Source: a bacterium
GTDB taxonomy: Bacteria > CLD3
Direction: 5' to 3'
DNA: 37,422 nucleotides
NCBI GenBank assembly: GCA_020850775.1
Contig: JADZEA010000186.1
Coordinates: 1-37,422, forward strand
The notes under the pieces were generated by a model that ran no database searches, was not told where the DNA came from, and saw only the letters and a list, made by a program, of their open reading frames with translations. Within the stretch, counting starts at the first letter, position 1, and each line of letters opens with the position of its first letter. The position numbers and the translations under genes were made by a program. Positions 1 to 8,942 of the stretch are shown piece after piece.

Positions 1-156
1 AAAATACACTATTCAAAACCAAGCGAACGTACAAACATCAAAGGTGGAGAAAATGTTGCCGGGTGTTTTGGTTCAATCAATCAAGCTAGTGTCAGTTTTG
101 TCGGAATTTCTAAAAAAATGAATTTTCAAATTAATTTTCCAGCAAAAAAAAGCTAA
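1..156 (+). CDS. C-terminal fragment of an unidentified protein
   Basis: The reading frame is open from the window edge and ends at TAA 154-156, so only the last 51 residues are visible. The fragment contains a TNIKGG motif followed by a short beta-rich stretch and a lysine-rich end. This vaguely resembles the ends of Bacteroidota DUF4249 lipoproteins, but it is too short to assign. Its stop codon overlaps the stop of the convergent nnr gene by four bases (153-156), which supports its being a real gene end. Confidence 0.45.
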   Translation, partial: KIHYSKPSERTNIKGGENVAGCFGSINQASVSFVGISKKMNFQINFPAKKS

Positions 157-1670
157 TTTCTTGTCATTAAAATCGCTTTTGGTAAAAAATCAATCAGGTT
201 ACTTGCACTAACAGAAAATTCTGTCAGTGCATTTTTAGCTAAGTCTCCCGAAAACCCGTGAAGAAAAGTCCCCAAAACGGCACTTTCCAAAGCATCTTTT
301 TTTTGAGCCAAAAACGAACCTAAAATCCCCGTTAAAACATCACCTGAACCTGCTGTTGCCATCCCTGAGTTGCCGCTTGAGTTTACAAAAATTTCGTTTC
401 CGCTAAAAATCACAGTCGGCGAACCCTTCAAAACAAGCGTTACTTTGTGCTTTTTTGCGAAATCTTTTCCAATTTCCAAAACGTTTTGCCTGATTGTTTC
501 CAAGTCAAGTTTTGTGAGCCTCGCAAACTCACCAAAGTGTGGAGTAAAAATTGAGTTTTCAGGCAAATTTTTCATCAAATCATTTTGTTCTGCAAAAATG
601 TTCAGTGCGTCAGCGTCAAAAACAGTTGGTTTTTCCGCTTTTTTCAGGTGCGAAACAAATTTTATGAAAAGCTCCTTAGTTTGTTCTGAAGTTCCCAAAC
701 CTGAACCAACAACGCAAACGTCAGACCAGTTTATTTTTTCAGCAAAACCATCAAAAATTTTGTAAGGAAAAGTCATCGTTTCAATCAAACTTGCTTCAAA
801 AATTGCGTTCAAATCCTCAGGAACAGCTAAAATTACGAGCCCGCAACCCGCTTTTAAACAAGCCTTTGAGTTCAAAATTGCTGCTCCGGTCATTCCTTTT
901 GAGCCTGCAAAAATAAAAACTTTGCCAACCGAATTTTTGTAAGCATCAAAATTTCGTTTTGGCAAAAGTTCGCAAGCGGAGCTTTGAGAGATTAATTTTG
1001 CCGTAAAACCTGCTTTTTCGTTTGCTTTTGCCGGGAAACCAACGTCAAAAGTGAAAATTTCACCAGTGAAATTTTTAGCAGAATTCAGGTAAAGTCCTGT
1101 TTTTGCTTTTCCAAAAGTAATTGTAAACGTGGATTTTACGGCTTCATTTTCACAAATTCCGTTTTCACCGTTCAAACCTGTTGGAACGTCAAGAGCAAAA
1201 ACCGTTGTGTTCAGGGAGTTAATTTTTTTCACAACTTCTGCCGTAAAATCTGAAAGTTTGCCGTGAAAACCTGTTCCCAAAATTGCGTCAACGATGAAAT
1301 CAGGTTTTTGCAGGCTTTCAAACTCATTTTTTGAAGTAAGAACTTTCACGAAACCATTGATTTTTTTGTAGAGTTCAAGTTTTTCTTTTGGCAAGCCTTG
1401 AATTTCATTTTCATCACAAAGCAAAATAATTTGAACGTTTACGGAATAATTTTTCAGCCATCTTGCAACGACAAAACCATCGCCTCCGTTGTTTCCTTTT
1501 CCGCAAAAAACAAGGCAGGAAGTATTTTTCAGGTTTGGAATTTTGGTTTTTATCAGGTCAAAGGCGGATTTTGAAGCAAGTTCCATCAAAATTGTTTCAG
1601 CTAAGCCAAAATCATTGGTTGTGATTTTATCAATTTTTTGTGCTTGTTTCGGAGAAACCAGAAGTTCCAT
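153..1670 (-). CDS. nnr: bifunctional NAD(P)H-hydrate epimerase / ADP-dependent dehydratase
   Basis: This cytosolic metabolite-repair enzyme (505 aa) is predicted to interconvert the R and S forms of hydrated NAD(P)H and to dehydrate the S form using ADP. The N-terminal YjeF epimerase domain spans about residues 1-215 and carries GKGNNGGDG at 57-65. The C-terminal ribokinase-like dehydratase domain spans about 225-505, with the nucleotide-binding motif AGSGDVLTGI near residue 440. The fused length matches the usual 490-510 aa. It starts at ATG 1670 with AAAGGA about nine bases upstream. It appears to be transcribed alone and converges with the fragment at 1-156. Family assignment is firm. Confidence 0.95.
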   Translation of the reverse strand: MELLVSPKQAQKIDKITTNDFGLAETILMELASKSAFDLIKTKIPNLKNTSCLVFCGKGNNGGDGFVVARWLKNYSVNVQIILLCDENEIQGLPKEKLELYKKINGFVKVLTSKNEFESLQKPDFIVDAILGTGFHGKLSDFTAEVVKKINSLNTTVFALDVPTGLNGENGICENEAVKSTFTITFGKAKTGLYLNSAKNFTGEIFTFDVGFPAKANEKAGFTAKLISQSSACELLPKRNFDAYKNSVGKVFIFAGSKGMTGAAILNSKACLKAGCGLVILAVPEDLNAIFEASLIETMTFPYKIFDGFAEKINWSDVCVVGSGLGTSEQTKELFIKFVSHLKKAEKPTVFDADALNIFAEQNDLMKNLPENSIFTPHFGEFARLTKLDLETIRQNVLEIGKDFAKKHKVTLVLKGSPTVIFSGNEIFVNSSGNSGMATAGSGDVLTGILGSFLAQKKDALESAVLGTFLHGFSGDLAKNALTEFSVSASNLIDFLPKAILMTRN

Positions 1671-1789
1671 AAAATTTTCCTTTAAAAAAATAAAATTAAG
1701 AATTAAGCAAGTGTGTTACAACATTTTTTTTTATTTAAAACTTTTAATGGGTTTAAAATTGGTTGCAAAAAATTGTTAACAACAAGTTT

Positions 1790-2258
1790 GTGAGTGTAAG
1801 GCTCTCACTGAAAACTTGCGGAATCCACGCTTCTTAGCGGGGTTTACGCTAAACCAAAAAAAATCCCGTTAATCCTGAAATCCCAAAAATCTGTGTTTAG
1901 ACAAAAGTTACGCTTTCAAAACAACCAGCGTGAATTCCGCTAAGAAGCGTAAAACCCGCTTGAAGAAGTTGAGAACCTGACTGCAAGTCAGACCCTCACT
2001 GAAAATCTTGCGGAATCCACGCTTCTTAGCGGGGTTTACGCTAAACCAAAAAAATCCCGTTAATTCTGAAATCCCAAAAATCTGTGTTTAGACAAAAGTT
2101 ACGCTTTCAGAACAAACGGCGTGAATTCCGCTAAGAAGCGTAAAACCCGCTGAAAGAAGTGAGAGCCTGACTGCAAGTCAGACCCTCACAAGTTTGTTGT
2201 GTGAGGCGATCACTGAAATTTTCGCTGAATCCACGCTTCTTGGCGGGGCTTACGCTTT
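1790..2258. repeat. tandem ~191-bp repeat with inverted 32-bp arms (two full units and one partial)
   Basis: Unit 1 starts near 1805, unit 2 near 1996 and a partial unit 3 near 2210. Each full unit has a left arm (1818-1849; 2010-2041) and an inverted right arm (1928-1959; 2119-2150) sharing the 14-bp core ACGCTTCTTAGCGG. The partial unit has only a left arm (2224-2255), whose core differs at one base (TTGG for TTAG). Each arm can also fold on itself as CGC-N6-GCG. Units 1 and 2 end in CTGACTGCAAGTCAG (1977-1991; 2167-2181), a perfect 6-bp stem. GTGAG/CTCAC pairs occur at 1790-1808 and 2160-2189. Units 1 and 2 are nearly identical, so the duplication is recent or homogenised. Confidence 0.85.
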
Positions 2259-2356
2259 TTAAAAACAAAAAAAATTAACTTCAACTTTTTTCTCCAGTTA
2301 AAGGGATACAGCTCAGTTTAATTTGTGGTAATTGTTTAGAAGTTTGCTAAATTCAG

Positions 2357-2422
2357 GCAGGAACAAACAAAGAAGGAATAACTGCTTTGCGTTTTGGTTA
2401 GAAACACAAAGGACGTTCCTGC
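2357..2422. repeat. 8-bp inverted repeat with 50-bp spacer
   Basis: GCAGGAAC at 2357-2364 is mirrored by GTTCCTGC at 2415-2422. The spacer is AT-rich and non-coding. It could be an RNA stem in the leader of the 2471 gene or the ends of a very small degenerate element. No target-site duplication is obvious, so its nature is unknown. Confidence 0.4.
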
Positions 2423-2470
2423 AAAAGCGAAAAAACAAAACTAAAAAAGTAATTCAGGAAGTAATTTTTT

Positions 2471-2944
2471 ATGGCTAAATTCTCAAATGAAATAATTTTG
2501 CAACTAATTCAATTAATGCTTGCTCCTGCTGTGATGATTAATGCTTGTGGCTTGTTAATTTTGGGAATTAACAGCAAGTACTCAATTATTGTAAACAGAA
2601 TTCGTTTGTTAAACGATGAAAAACGAAATTTAATTAATTTGTCAAAAGAAAATGAAAGCCAGGAAAGAATCAAAAGCATTTCTGAACAGCTAATCAAACT
2701 CGCTTTCAGGGTAAAAATTGTTCGTAACGTCGTTTTTTGCTACGTTTCCGCCCTAACTCTTTTTGTGCTTACTTCAATTTTAATTGGTTTCGATTTTCTG
2801 ACTTTGACTTTCAGCCTGAAATATTTTAGCATTGGAACTTTTTTGTGTGGAATGATTTTGGTTCTTTCAGGTGCGCTTTTAACAAGTTACGAGATTTTTG
2901 AAGGCTACAAAATTGTCAGGTTTGAGGTTGAATCAGGGCATTAA
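2471..2944 (+). CDS. DUF2721 family membrane protein
   Basis: This is an integral membrane protein of 157 aa with three predicted helices at about 16-34, 84-106 and 118-140. The first helix and the following charged segment (LAPAVMINACGLL, then the SIIVNRIRLLNDE stretch) match the DUF2721 pattern, in which a hydrophobic helix is followed by an arginine-rich linker. Function is not established for the family. ATG 2471 is preceded by AGGAAG about nine bases upstream. It follows the hairpin repeat region and converges with the GNAT gene, the two stops overlapping by four bases (TTAA 2941-2944). Confidence 0.8.
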   Translation: MAKFSNEIILQLIQLMLAPAVMINACGLLILGINSKYSIIVNRIRLLNDEKRNLINLSKENESQERIKSISEQLIKLAFRVKIVRNVVFCYVSALTLFVLTSILIGFDFLTLTFSLKYFSIGTFLCGMILVLSGALLTSYEIFEGYKIVRFEVESGH

Positions 2945-3360
2945 CTCCTAAAAAATAAAACCTTTCCCAAGTGTGAAAAACTTTCGCTACAAATTTTTAA
3001 TTTTGTTTTGATTGCACAAGGCAAACCTTCAAAACTTTCCACTTCTTTCATTCCAAAAGACTTGTAAAAATCTGTCAGGTGTCCTAAAGGCAAGCAGTAA
3101 ACAATTTTTCCTTTTGGCACTTTTTCAATGATTTTTGCGACAAGTTCTCTCGCAATTCCTTTGCCTCTTTCGTTTTCAAGAACCCAAAAACCACCAATTT
3201 CCAAAACTTCTCCGTAAAAATTAATCCTTCCTAAAGCGATTAACTTTTCTTTTTGGTAAAATGCAAAAGTCTCGTCGTTTTCTTTGGAAGGTTCAAAGTG
3301 TAAGTTTTTGTAAACTTTGTTAGCTTCTGTCAAGTCAGAAATTTTTGTTAGCGTAAACAT
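2941..3360 (-). CDS. GNAT family N-acetyltransferase
   Basis: A single-domain, probably cytosolic acetyltransferase of 139 aa. The acetyl-CoA-binding motif A is visible at about 60-74 (VLENERGKGIARELV), with the usual R/Q-x-x-G-x-G/A spacing after a hydrophobic strand (EIGGFWV). Substrate specificity cannot be read from the sequence. It may target a small amine or a protein N-terminus. It lies downstream of the ftsH operon on the same strand, separated by 73 bp with a hairpin, and is probably transcribed separately. Its stop overlaps that of the convergent DUF2721 gene. Confidence 0.85.
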   Translation of the reverse strand: MFTLTKISDLTEANKVYKNLHFEPSKENDETFAFYQKEKLIALGRINFYGEVLEIGGFWVLENERGKGIARELVAKIIEKVPKGKIVYCLPLGHLTDFYKSFGMKEVESFEGLPCAIKTKLKICSESFSHLGKVLFFRS

Positions 3361-3396
3361 TGTTTTTAGTCTTAAAGGTTTAGTGAATTTTCAGTA

Positions 3397-3422
3397 AGAA
3401 TTTCTTTTGTAAGCGAAATTCT
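3397..3422 (-). terminator. hairpin downstream of ftsH
   Basis: AGAATTTC (3397-3404) and GAAATTCT (3415-3422) form a perfect 8-bp stem with a 10-base loop, between the ftsH stop and the GNAT start. No clean T-run follows on the minus strand, so this may be a Rho-assisted or RNA-stabilising stem rather than a classic intrinsic terminator. Confidence 0.35.
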
Positions 3423-3433
3423 CACTCTTGATT

Positions 3434-5728
3434 TTATTCTTCCGTTTGAGGATTTCTTTGTTCTGTGTCTCTTTTAAAAGTAACTTTTTGTGGTCTGACT
3501 TCTGAAATTTTTTGGTCGGATTGTTTCACCTGAACTTGTGCAGCTACGTGTTTTTGTGGTTCTTTCTTTTCGTTTTGCTGATTTTCAGAAGCGTTTTGCA
3601 AAGGTTTTACATTTGACGGATTTTGTCTGTCCTCTCTTTTTGGTTTGTACCTTTTTCTTTGAAAAGTTTTTCTTGTTTCTTTAAGGTTTTCATCTTTTTG
3701 AGTGTTTTGTGGAGTAGAATTTTCGTCAACATTTTTTTCAATTGCTTCTTGTGTTTTGCTTTTTTTGAAAGTGTCTTCTTTTTGTTCGGTCTTTTCAAAA
3801 GTTTTTTGCAAAGGTTTTACTTTTGTTTGGTTATTCTTTTGGTAATTTGTGGAAATTAAATTTCCTAAAATTGCTTCAATTTCACTGCTGTCAAGTGTTT
3901 CGTGCTGGATTAAAGCAGTAGAAATTTCGTGCAGTTTGTTAATATTTTTTCTCAAAAGTTCTTCAGCTTTTCGTTCTGCCGTTGTAATTATTTTTCTGAC
4001 TTCAGCATCAATGACTTGTGCAGTTTGTTCGCTGTAATCTCTGTGTTGTGCGATTTCACGTCCAAGGAAAATTTCTTCCTGCTGTTTTCCACAAGTAATT
4101 GGTCCGATAACTTCGCTCATTCCCCATTCACAAACCATTTTTCTTACAAGATTTGTAGCAACTTCCAAATCATTTCCGGCTCCTGTCGTAAGGTGTTTGA
4201 AAATAATTTTTTCCGCACAGCGTCCACCAAGCAAGGTAATCAACCGCGATTCACAGTAAGATTTTGAGTAGCTTCTTCTGTCGTCAAGAGGTAAGAAGTG
4301 TGTAATTCCCAAGGCTCTTCCACGCGGAACAATTGTAACTTTGTGAATTGGGTCGGAATCAGGAGTAAGCATTCCTGTCAAAACGTGTCCCGCTTCGTGG
4401 TAAGCTGTAATTTCTTTTTCCTTTTCGCTCATCAAAAAGCTTTTACGTGGAACGCCAAGCATAATTTTATCTTTAGCTTCTTCAAAATCGTCCATTGTTA
4501 CAACCTGAGCATTTTTTCTTGAGGCAAGGATTGCAGCTTCGTTTACGACGTTAGCGAGGTCTGCTCCGGAAAGTCCTGGTGTTCCTTGTGCTACAGTTGA
4601 AAGAGCAACATTTTCAGCTAAAGGAATTTTTTTTGTGTGAACTTTCAGGATTCCTTCTCTTCCGCGTTTATCGGGAAGGTCAACAATAATTTGTCTGTCA
4701 AATCTTCCGGGTCGTAAAAGTGCTTTATCAAGAACGTCAGGTCTGTTTGTAGCACCAATCAAAATTATGTTTGCATTTTCTTCAAAACCATCCATTTCAA
4801 CAAGAAGTTGGTTTAGAGTTTGTTCTCTTTCATCGTGTCCGCCGCCAAGTCCTGCTCCTCTGTGTCTTCCGACAGCATCTATTTCATCGATAAAAATAAT
4901 ACAGGGAGCATTTTTCTTCCCTTGTTCAAAAAGGTCTCTAACCCGTGAAGCACCAACTCCAACAAACATTTCCACAAAATCCGCTCCACTCATACTGAAA
5001 AAAGGGACTCCGGCTTCACCGGCAACAGCTTTGGCAAGTAAAGTTTTTCCTGTTCCGGGAGGACCTAAAAGCAAAACACCTTTTGGAATTTTTGCACCGA
5101 GTTTTTGGAATTTTTTTGGTTCTTTCAGAAACTCAACAACTTCCTGCAATTCCATTTTTGCTTCGTCGGCGCCGGCAACGTCTGCAAAAGTTGTTTTTTT
5201 ATCACTTTCTTTTTGTGCTTTTGCGCGGCTTTTTCCAAAATTAAAAAGTCCTTTCGGAGCATTTCCGCCTTGGAAACGACGCATAAAAAATAAGAACAAA
5301 ACTAAAATTAAAACCATTGGAAGGTAGGAAAGAAAGTAATCCAAAAAAGTGTTGTTTTCATCTTTAAAACTGTAATCAACTCCGTAATCGTTCCATTCTT
5401 TCAAGACTTCGGAAGTCATAAAATTTTTTGAAGGAAAAATCACGCGAACAAGCCTTGTTTCGTAAGTTTTAATTTTTCCTGCTTCAGAAGTGGCTGGAAA
5501 GTGATATTTTTGTTTAAGTTCCCCATGAAATTCGTTGTTTAGAATTGTTGCTTTTTTAATGATTCTGTTTTCAAGCAATTCGCGGTATTTTGGAAAAGCA
5601 ATTTCGATTTCCTGTTCAGTAAAATTTACGTTTTCATACGTTCCGATAACTAACAAAAGTAAGGCAATGACAACTCCCCAAACTATCAAAGCAGTAAAAT
5701 TTTTAGGTTTTTTTGGTTCTTCAGGCAT
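3434..5728 (-). CDS. ftsH: ATP-dependent zinc metalloprotease FtsH
   Basis: A membrane-anchored AAA+ protease that degrades misfolded membrane and regulatory proteins. Two N-terminal helices (about 13-30 and 130-150) flank a periplasmic domain. Then come Walker A GPPGTGKT (about 222-229), Walker B FIDEID (279-284), the second region of homology near 330-343, the zinc site HEAGH (444-448) and the third ligand in GNDLEVAT (near 520). The ATG at 5728 is preferred over the in-frame TTG one codon upstream: it shares one base with the hpt stop (TGATG) and has AAAGGAC upstream. After residue 630 about 130 residues are K/Q/E-rich low complexity, unusually long, with VKPLQ twice. It is the last gene of the tilS-hpt-ftsH operon. 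Confidence 0.97.
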   Translation of the reverse strand: MPEEPKKPKNFTALIVWGVVIALLLLVIGTYENVNFTEQEIEIAFPKYRELLENRIIKKATILNNEFHGELKQKYHFPATSEAGKIKTYETRLVRVIFPSKNFMTSEVLKEWNDYGVDYSFKDENNTFLDYFLSYLPMVLILVLFLFFMRRFQGGNAPKGLFNFGKSRAKAQKESDKKTTFADVAGADEAKMELQEVVEFLKEPKKFQKLGAKIPKGVLLLGPPGTGKTLLAKAVAGEAGVPFFSMSGADFVEMFVGVGASRVRDLFEQGKKNAPCIIFIDEIDAVGRHRGAGLGGGHDEREQTLNQLLVEMDGFEENANIILIGATNRPDVLDKALLRPGRFDRQIIVDLPDKRGREGILKVHTKKIPLAENVALSTVAQGTPGLSGADLANVVNEAAILASRKNAQVVTMDDFEEAKDKIMLGVPRKSFLMSEKEKEITAYHEAGHVLTGMLTPDSDPIHKVTIVPRGRALGITHFLPLDDRRSYSKSYCESRLITLLGGRCAEKIIFKHLTTGAGNDLEVATNLVRKMVCEWGMSEVIGPITCGKQQEEIFLGREIAQHRDYSEQTAQVIDAEVRKIITTAERKAEELLRKNINKLHEISTALIQHETLDSSEIEAILGNLISTNYQKNNQTKVKPLQKTFEKTEQKEDTFKKSKTQEAIEKNVDENSTPQNTQKDENLKETRKTFQRKRYKPKREDRQNPSNVKPLQNASENQQNEKKEPQKHVAAQVQVKQSDQKISEVRPQKVTFKRDTEQRNPQTEE

Positions 5729-6279
5729 CAAACAGTCCTTTCCTCAATTAATGAGTAAATTGCTTTAAGGTTTCTATACTTTTGCTCGTAATCAAGCCCA
5801 TAACCAATCACAAAAGCAGGTGGAATTTCAAAACCAACGTAATCAACTTCAAAATCAATTTTTGCTTGTTCAGGTTTCAAAAGAAGCGAAACAATTTTTA
5901 ACGAAGCCGGATTGGATTTTAGTAGCTTTTCTCTTAAATAAGTTACTGAAAGCCCGGAATCAACAATGTCTTCAACCAATAAAACGTGTCTTCCTTCAAG
6001 GTTTGAATTAACGTCTTTGTGAACCTTTACAATTCCTGAAGACCGCATAGCTTTTTCGTAGCTTGACACACGGATAAAATCTATCTCGCAATCACACTTT
6101 ATTTCACGAATTAAATCACTAAAAAAAATTACCGACCCATTTAAAACTCCAACTAAAATCGGAGTTTTTCCTGCATAATCTTCTGTAATTTCTTTTCCCA
6201 TTTCCACTAATCTTTCAGAAATTTCTTTTGCTGAAAGAAATTCACCAAAAATATTGTTATCAATTTTTATCTTTTCCAT
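5728..6279 (-). CDS. hpt: hypoxanthine phosphoribosyltransferase
   Basis: A purine-salvage enzyme (183 aa) that transfers phosphoribose from PRPP to hypoxanthine or guanine. The PRPP-binding motif [11 protein letters not shown] is at about 99-109. The C-terminal base-recognition region FVIGYGLDY followed by YRNL matches the family, and the length is typical (175-185 aa). The ATG at 6279 overlaps the tilS stop by one base (TGATG), so it was preferred to the upstream in-frame TTG at 6282. It lies between tilS and ftsH, an arrangement conserved in many bacteria including Bacillus, which supports all three assignments. Confidence 0.95.
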   Translation of the reverse strand: MEKIKIDNNIFGEFLSAKEISERLVEMGKEITEDYAGKTPILVGVLNGSVIFFSDLIREIKCDCEIDFIRVSSYEKAMRSSGIVKVHKDVNSNLEGRHVLLVEDIVDSGLSVTYLREKLLKSNPASLKIVSLLLKPEQAKIDFEVDYVGFEIPPAFVIGYGLDYEQKYRNLKAIYSLIEERTV

Positions 6280-7643
6280 CAAGATTCCTTTAAATCTTTA
6301 AATTCTAATTTCATAATTTTTTTAGTTTCAGGTAAAACCTTAAATTTTTCGCTAATCCTGAACCCACAAATCCAAACAATTTCATTTCCACTTACAAGCA
6401 GAGGAATTTCAGCCTTTTCTGATTTTGGAATTTTCAGGTCAATGAAAAAATCACTTAGTTTTTTAGCATTTTTCATTCCAAGCGGAAAAAACTTGTCTCC
6501 TTTTTGGTAGCTTCTTACGGTTAGTTTTTCGTTTAAGTTGTCTGCTGAAACAAACTCAATGTTTTTGTCGCTGCTAAATTCTGAAAAATCAACTCTGCAA
6601 ACAGAAATTTCTTTGTTTTTCCAACGAATCTTTTCGCCAGTTTTAATTTCTCTTTCAGGCTCAAAAAAATCACTGTGAATAAATTCTAAGGTGTTTCTGT
6701 TCGCAAAAACAAGGATTTTATCAACAATTTTTTTACTGCTTCCCGTTTTAGCAGTTTTGAGAAAGAACAACAAATCTTTTTTTGTAGAAACTTGTAAGTG
6801 GTTAATTTTCTTACTACTTAGTTCACTCACAAAAATTTCCATAAACTTAACCAAAATTTTTTCAAAATAACAGACAAATAAACTGCGGTCAACAATAATT
6901 TTGCCTTCTGTTTTTGAAATCAAAACCTTGGAAATTTCATTTTGAGCTTCTTTTTCAAAAAAATCATCCGATTCTTCAAAATTTTTCAGGTGGTTAAGTA
7001 AAATTTCATTGGAAAAATTCGGGATTTTTTCTTCTAAAAACGGTAAAATTTCATTTCGGATTTTGTTTCTCAAAAAATTGTTTTGGTCGTTTGAACTGTC
7101 TTTTCTGAAAGAAAGCCCGTTTTTTTCTGCAAAATCTAAAATTTCGTTTTTGCTAAAATCTAAAAGTGGACGAAAGAAAAAGCCTCGTTTCTGCGGAATC
7201 CCTTTTAAATTTTCAAACGAACTTCCAATCAGAAACTTCAGGAAAAAAGTTTCAACGTTATCGTTTTTGTGGTGAGCTGTAAAAATCATTTTCAAGTTTT
7301 CCTTCTGCCAAATTTCATTCAGAAATTCGTAACGCAAAATCCTTGCTGCTTCTTCAATTCCAAGTTTGTTTTTTTCTGCAAAAGCCAGAACTTCGCACTT
7401 TTTACTAAAAAATTTCAGTTCAAGTTTCTCGCAAATTTCACGCACAAAAATTTCGTCCTGATTTGATTCTTCACCCCGTAAAAGGTGATTAACGTGGATT
7501 ACACAAGGTTTTTGAGTAAAAAAAATATTTGCAAGAGACAAAAGTGTTACAGAATCCGCTCCACCTGAAACTGCAATTCCACAAAAATCATTTGGTGAAA
7601 CAATTTTCAGGCAAGTTTGATTAAATTTTTCTTGAGTTAGCAT
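6279..7643 (-). CDS. tilS: tRNA(Ile)-lysidine synthetase
   Basis: This enzyme attaches lysine to the wobble cytidine of the CAU-anticodon isoleucine tRNA, so that it reads AUA. The N-type ATP pyrophosphatase loop SGGADS is at 26-31. The HHKNDNVETFFL region and the RNKIRNEILPFL motif follow. A C-terminal TilS domain (about 370-445, with RSYQKGDKFFPLG) is present. The length of 454 aa is normal. It starts at ATG 7643 and is the first gene of the operon with hpt and ftsH. The 137-bp divergent spacer to the cysteine desulfurase holds its promoter. Confidence 0.95.
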   Translation of the reverse strand: MLTQEKFNQTCLKIVSPNDFCGIAVSGGADSVTLLSLANIFFTQKPCVIHVNHLLRGEESNQDEIFVREICEKLELKFFSKKCEVLAFAEKNKLGIEEAARILRYEFLNEIWQKENLKMIFTAHHKNDNVETFFLKFLIGSSFENLKGIPQKRGFFFRPLLDFSKNEILDFAEKNGLSFRKDSSNDQNNFLRNKIRNEILPFLEEKIPNFSNEILLNHLKNFEESDDFFEKEAQNEISKVLISKTEGKIIVDRSLFVCYFEKILVKFMEIFVSELSSKKINHLQVSTKKDLLFFLKTAKTGSSKKIVDKILVFANRNTLEFIHSDFFEPEREIKTGEKIRWKNKEISVCRVDFSEFSSDKNIEFVSADNLNEKLTVRSYQKGDKFFPLGMKNAKKLSDFFIDLKIPKSEKAEIPLLVSGNEIVWICGFRISEKFKVLPETKKIMKLEFKDLKES

Positions 7644-7707
7644 TTTTTTAAATTTGATGTTTGACCGTTTCCTATTTTTCTAAACTTCAATTTAACTTTT
7701 TTGCAAC

Positions 7708-7738
7708 TTGAAAAATAAAAATATTTTTTTTAGCTTTA
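7708..7738 (+). promoter_or_regulatory. candidate promoter of the cysteine desulfurase operon
   Basis: TTG (7708-7710) is followed after 20 bases by TAGCTTTA (7731-7738). This resembles the TTG-N19-21-TAnnTTTG promoter described for Bacteroidota primary sigma factors. It lies about 45 bp before the TTG start codon of the iscS-type gene. The same architecture appears upstream of tig. The call rests on pattern only. Confidence 0.35.
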
Positions 7739-7780
7739 CAAGAACTTAAAGCAAGTCATTTTTTAGAAAGGAACAAAAAC

Positions 7781-8935
7781 TTGAAACCCATTTACCTTGA
7801 TTACAGTGCCACAACTCCTGTAGCTCCTGAAGTCTTTGAAACAATGCTTCCGCACCTTAGAGAAAATTTTGGTAATCCTTCGTCAATTCATCAAATTGGC
7901 AGAAAAGCAAGAGTTTCTCTTGACGACGCAAGGTTCAGGCTTGCTAAGGTTCTTGGTGCAAAAGAATACGAAATTTATTTCACTTCCGGTGGAACAGAAG
8001 CTGACAACCTTGCACTTTGCGGAGTTTTGAAAAACACAAAAAAACGAAAGAGACTTCTGACAACTTCCGTTGAACACGCTGCAATCAAACAAACAGGAAA
8101 TTTCCTTGGAGAAAACAATGTGGAAGTTGTTTTTTTGCCCGTAAATTCCGAAGGCTTTCTTCTCCCTGAAACTCTTGAAAACGCCTTGGCAGAAGAAACA
8201 GCTCTCGTTTCATTAATTTACGTAAACAACGAAATCGGAACAATTAACGACATTAAAATTCTTACAGAAATTGCCCATAAAAACGGTGCTTTGGTTCACA
8301 CTGACGCAGTTCAGGCTTTTGGCAAAATAAAAATTGACGTGAACGAACTTGGGATTGACTTGCTTTCTGTTTCAGCACACAAAATTTACGCTCCAAAAGG
8401 AACAGGAGCTTTGTACGTTAAAAAGGAAGTAGATTTTGATTCACACCTGAAAGGTGGTTCTCAGGAACGCGGGAAACGTGGCGGAACAGAAAATATTGCA
8501 GGAATTGTAGCTTTTGCCAAAGCTGCTGAACTTTGTGCTGAACATTTGGAAGAAGAAGCTGTGAGAATTGGAAAACTCAGAGACAAACTACAAAACGGTC
8601 TCATTGAAAAAATTGATGGAATTCGTGTCAACGGTTCTCAAACTCAAAGGCTTTTTTCAATTTTAAACGTTTCTTTCACACAAGTTCCAAGTGAATCTTT
8701 GATAGTTAGCCTTGACCTTGCCGGAATTTGTGTCTCTGCTGGTTCTGCCTGTTCTTCGGGAAGCATTAACGCTTCACCTGTTTTACTTGCGATTGGTGTT
8801 TCGGAAGCAGAAGCAAAAAGTGCAATCCGTTTCTCGCTTGGTCGTTACACAACGGAAGAAGAGATTGATTTCGTTCTTGAGGAAATCCCAAAAATCATAA
8901 ACAGACTAAGATTTTTCATGAGGAAGGCTGATTAA
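7781..8935 (+). CDS. iscS: cysteine desulfurase (IscS/NifS type)
   Basis: A PLP-dependent enzyme (384 aa) that removes sulfur from cysteine as a persulfide for Fe-S clusters and thiolated tRNA. It opens with the typical YLDYSATTP. The PLP-binding lysine is K201 in SVSAHKIYAPKG, RGGTENIAG is near 233-241, and the catalytic cysteine C324 sits in the short loop SAGSACSSG, as in IscS/NifS class I enzymes. The start is TTG 7781 with AAAGGA about ten bases upstream; no ATG fits the conserved N-terminus. The adjacent scaffold gene seven bases downstream supports a role in cluster assembly. NifS naming is equally possible. Confidence 0.93.
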   Translation: MKPIYLDYSATTPVAPEVFETMLPHLRENFGNPSSIHQIGRKARVSLDDARFRLAKVLGAKEYEIYFTSGGTEADNLALCGVLKNTKKRKRLLTTSVEHAAIKQTGNFLGENNVEVVFLPVNSEGFLLPETLENALAEETALVSLIYVNNEIGTINDIKILTEIAHKNGALVHTDAVQAFGKIKIDVNELGIDLLSVSAHKIYAPKGTGALYVKKEVDFDSHLKGGSQERGKRGGTENIAGIVAFAKAAELCAEHLEEEAVRIGKLRDKLQNGLIEKIDGIRVNGSQTQRLFSILNVSFTQVPSESLIVSLDLAGICVSAGSACSSGSINASPVLLAIGVSEAEAKSAIRFSLGRYTTEEEIDFVLEEIPKIINRLRFFMRKAD

Positions 8936-8942
8936 CAATTTA

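Larger units (their letters stand above)
1671..2470. other. 800-bp gene-free region with hairpin repeats
   Basis: No convincing coding frame lies between nnr and the DUF2721 gene. Positions 1671-1789 are AT-rich and must hold the nnr promoter, although I see no clear boxes. Positions 1790-2258 hold a tandem hairpin-forming repeat. Positions 2357-2422 hold an 8-bp inverted repeat around a 50-bp spacer. The rest is AT-rich DNA upstream of the 2471 gene. Confidence 0.7.

Noticed and set aside
1790-2258. CRISPR array
   Set aside because: The units are about 191 bp, almost identical throughout, and contain inverted arms; there are no short direct repeats with unique spacers and no cas genes nearby.
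4767-5327. 186-codon open frame on the plus strand inside ftsH
   Set aside because: It is the antisense of the highly conserved AAA domain; its product is Ser/Pro-rich with no family pattern, and ftsH is certain.
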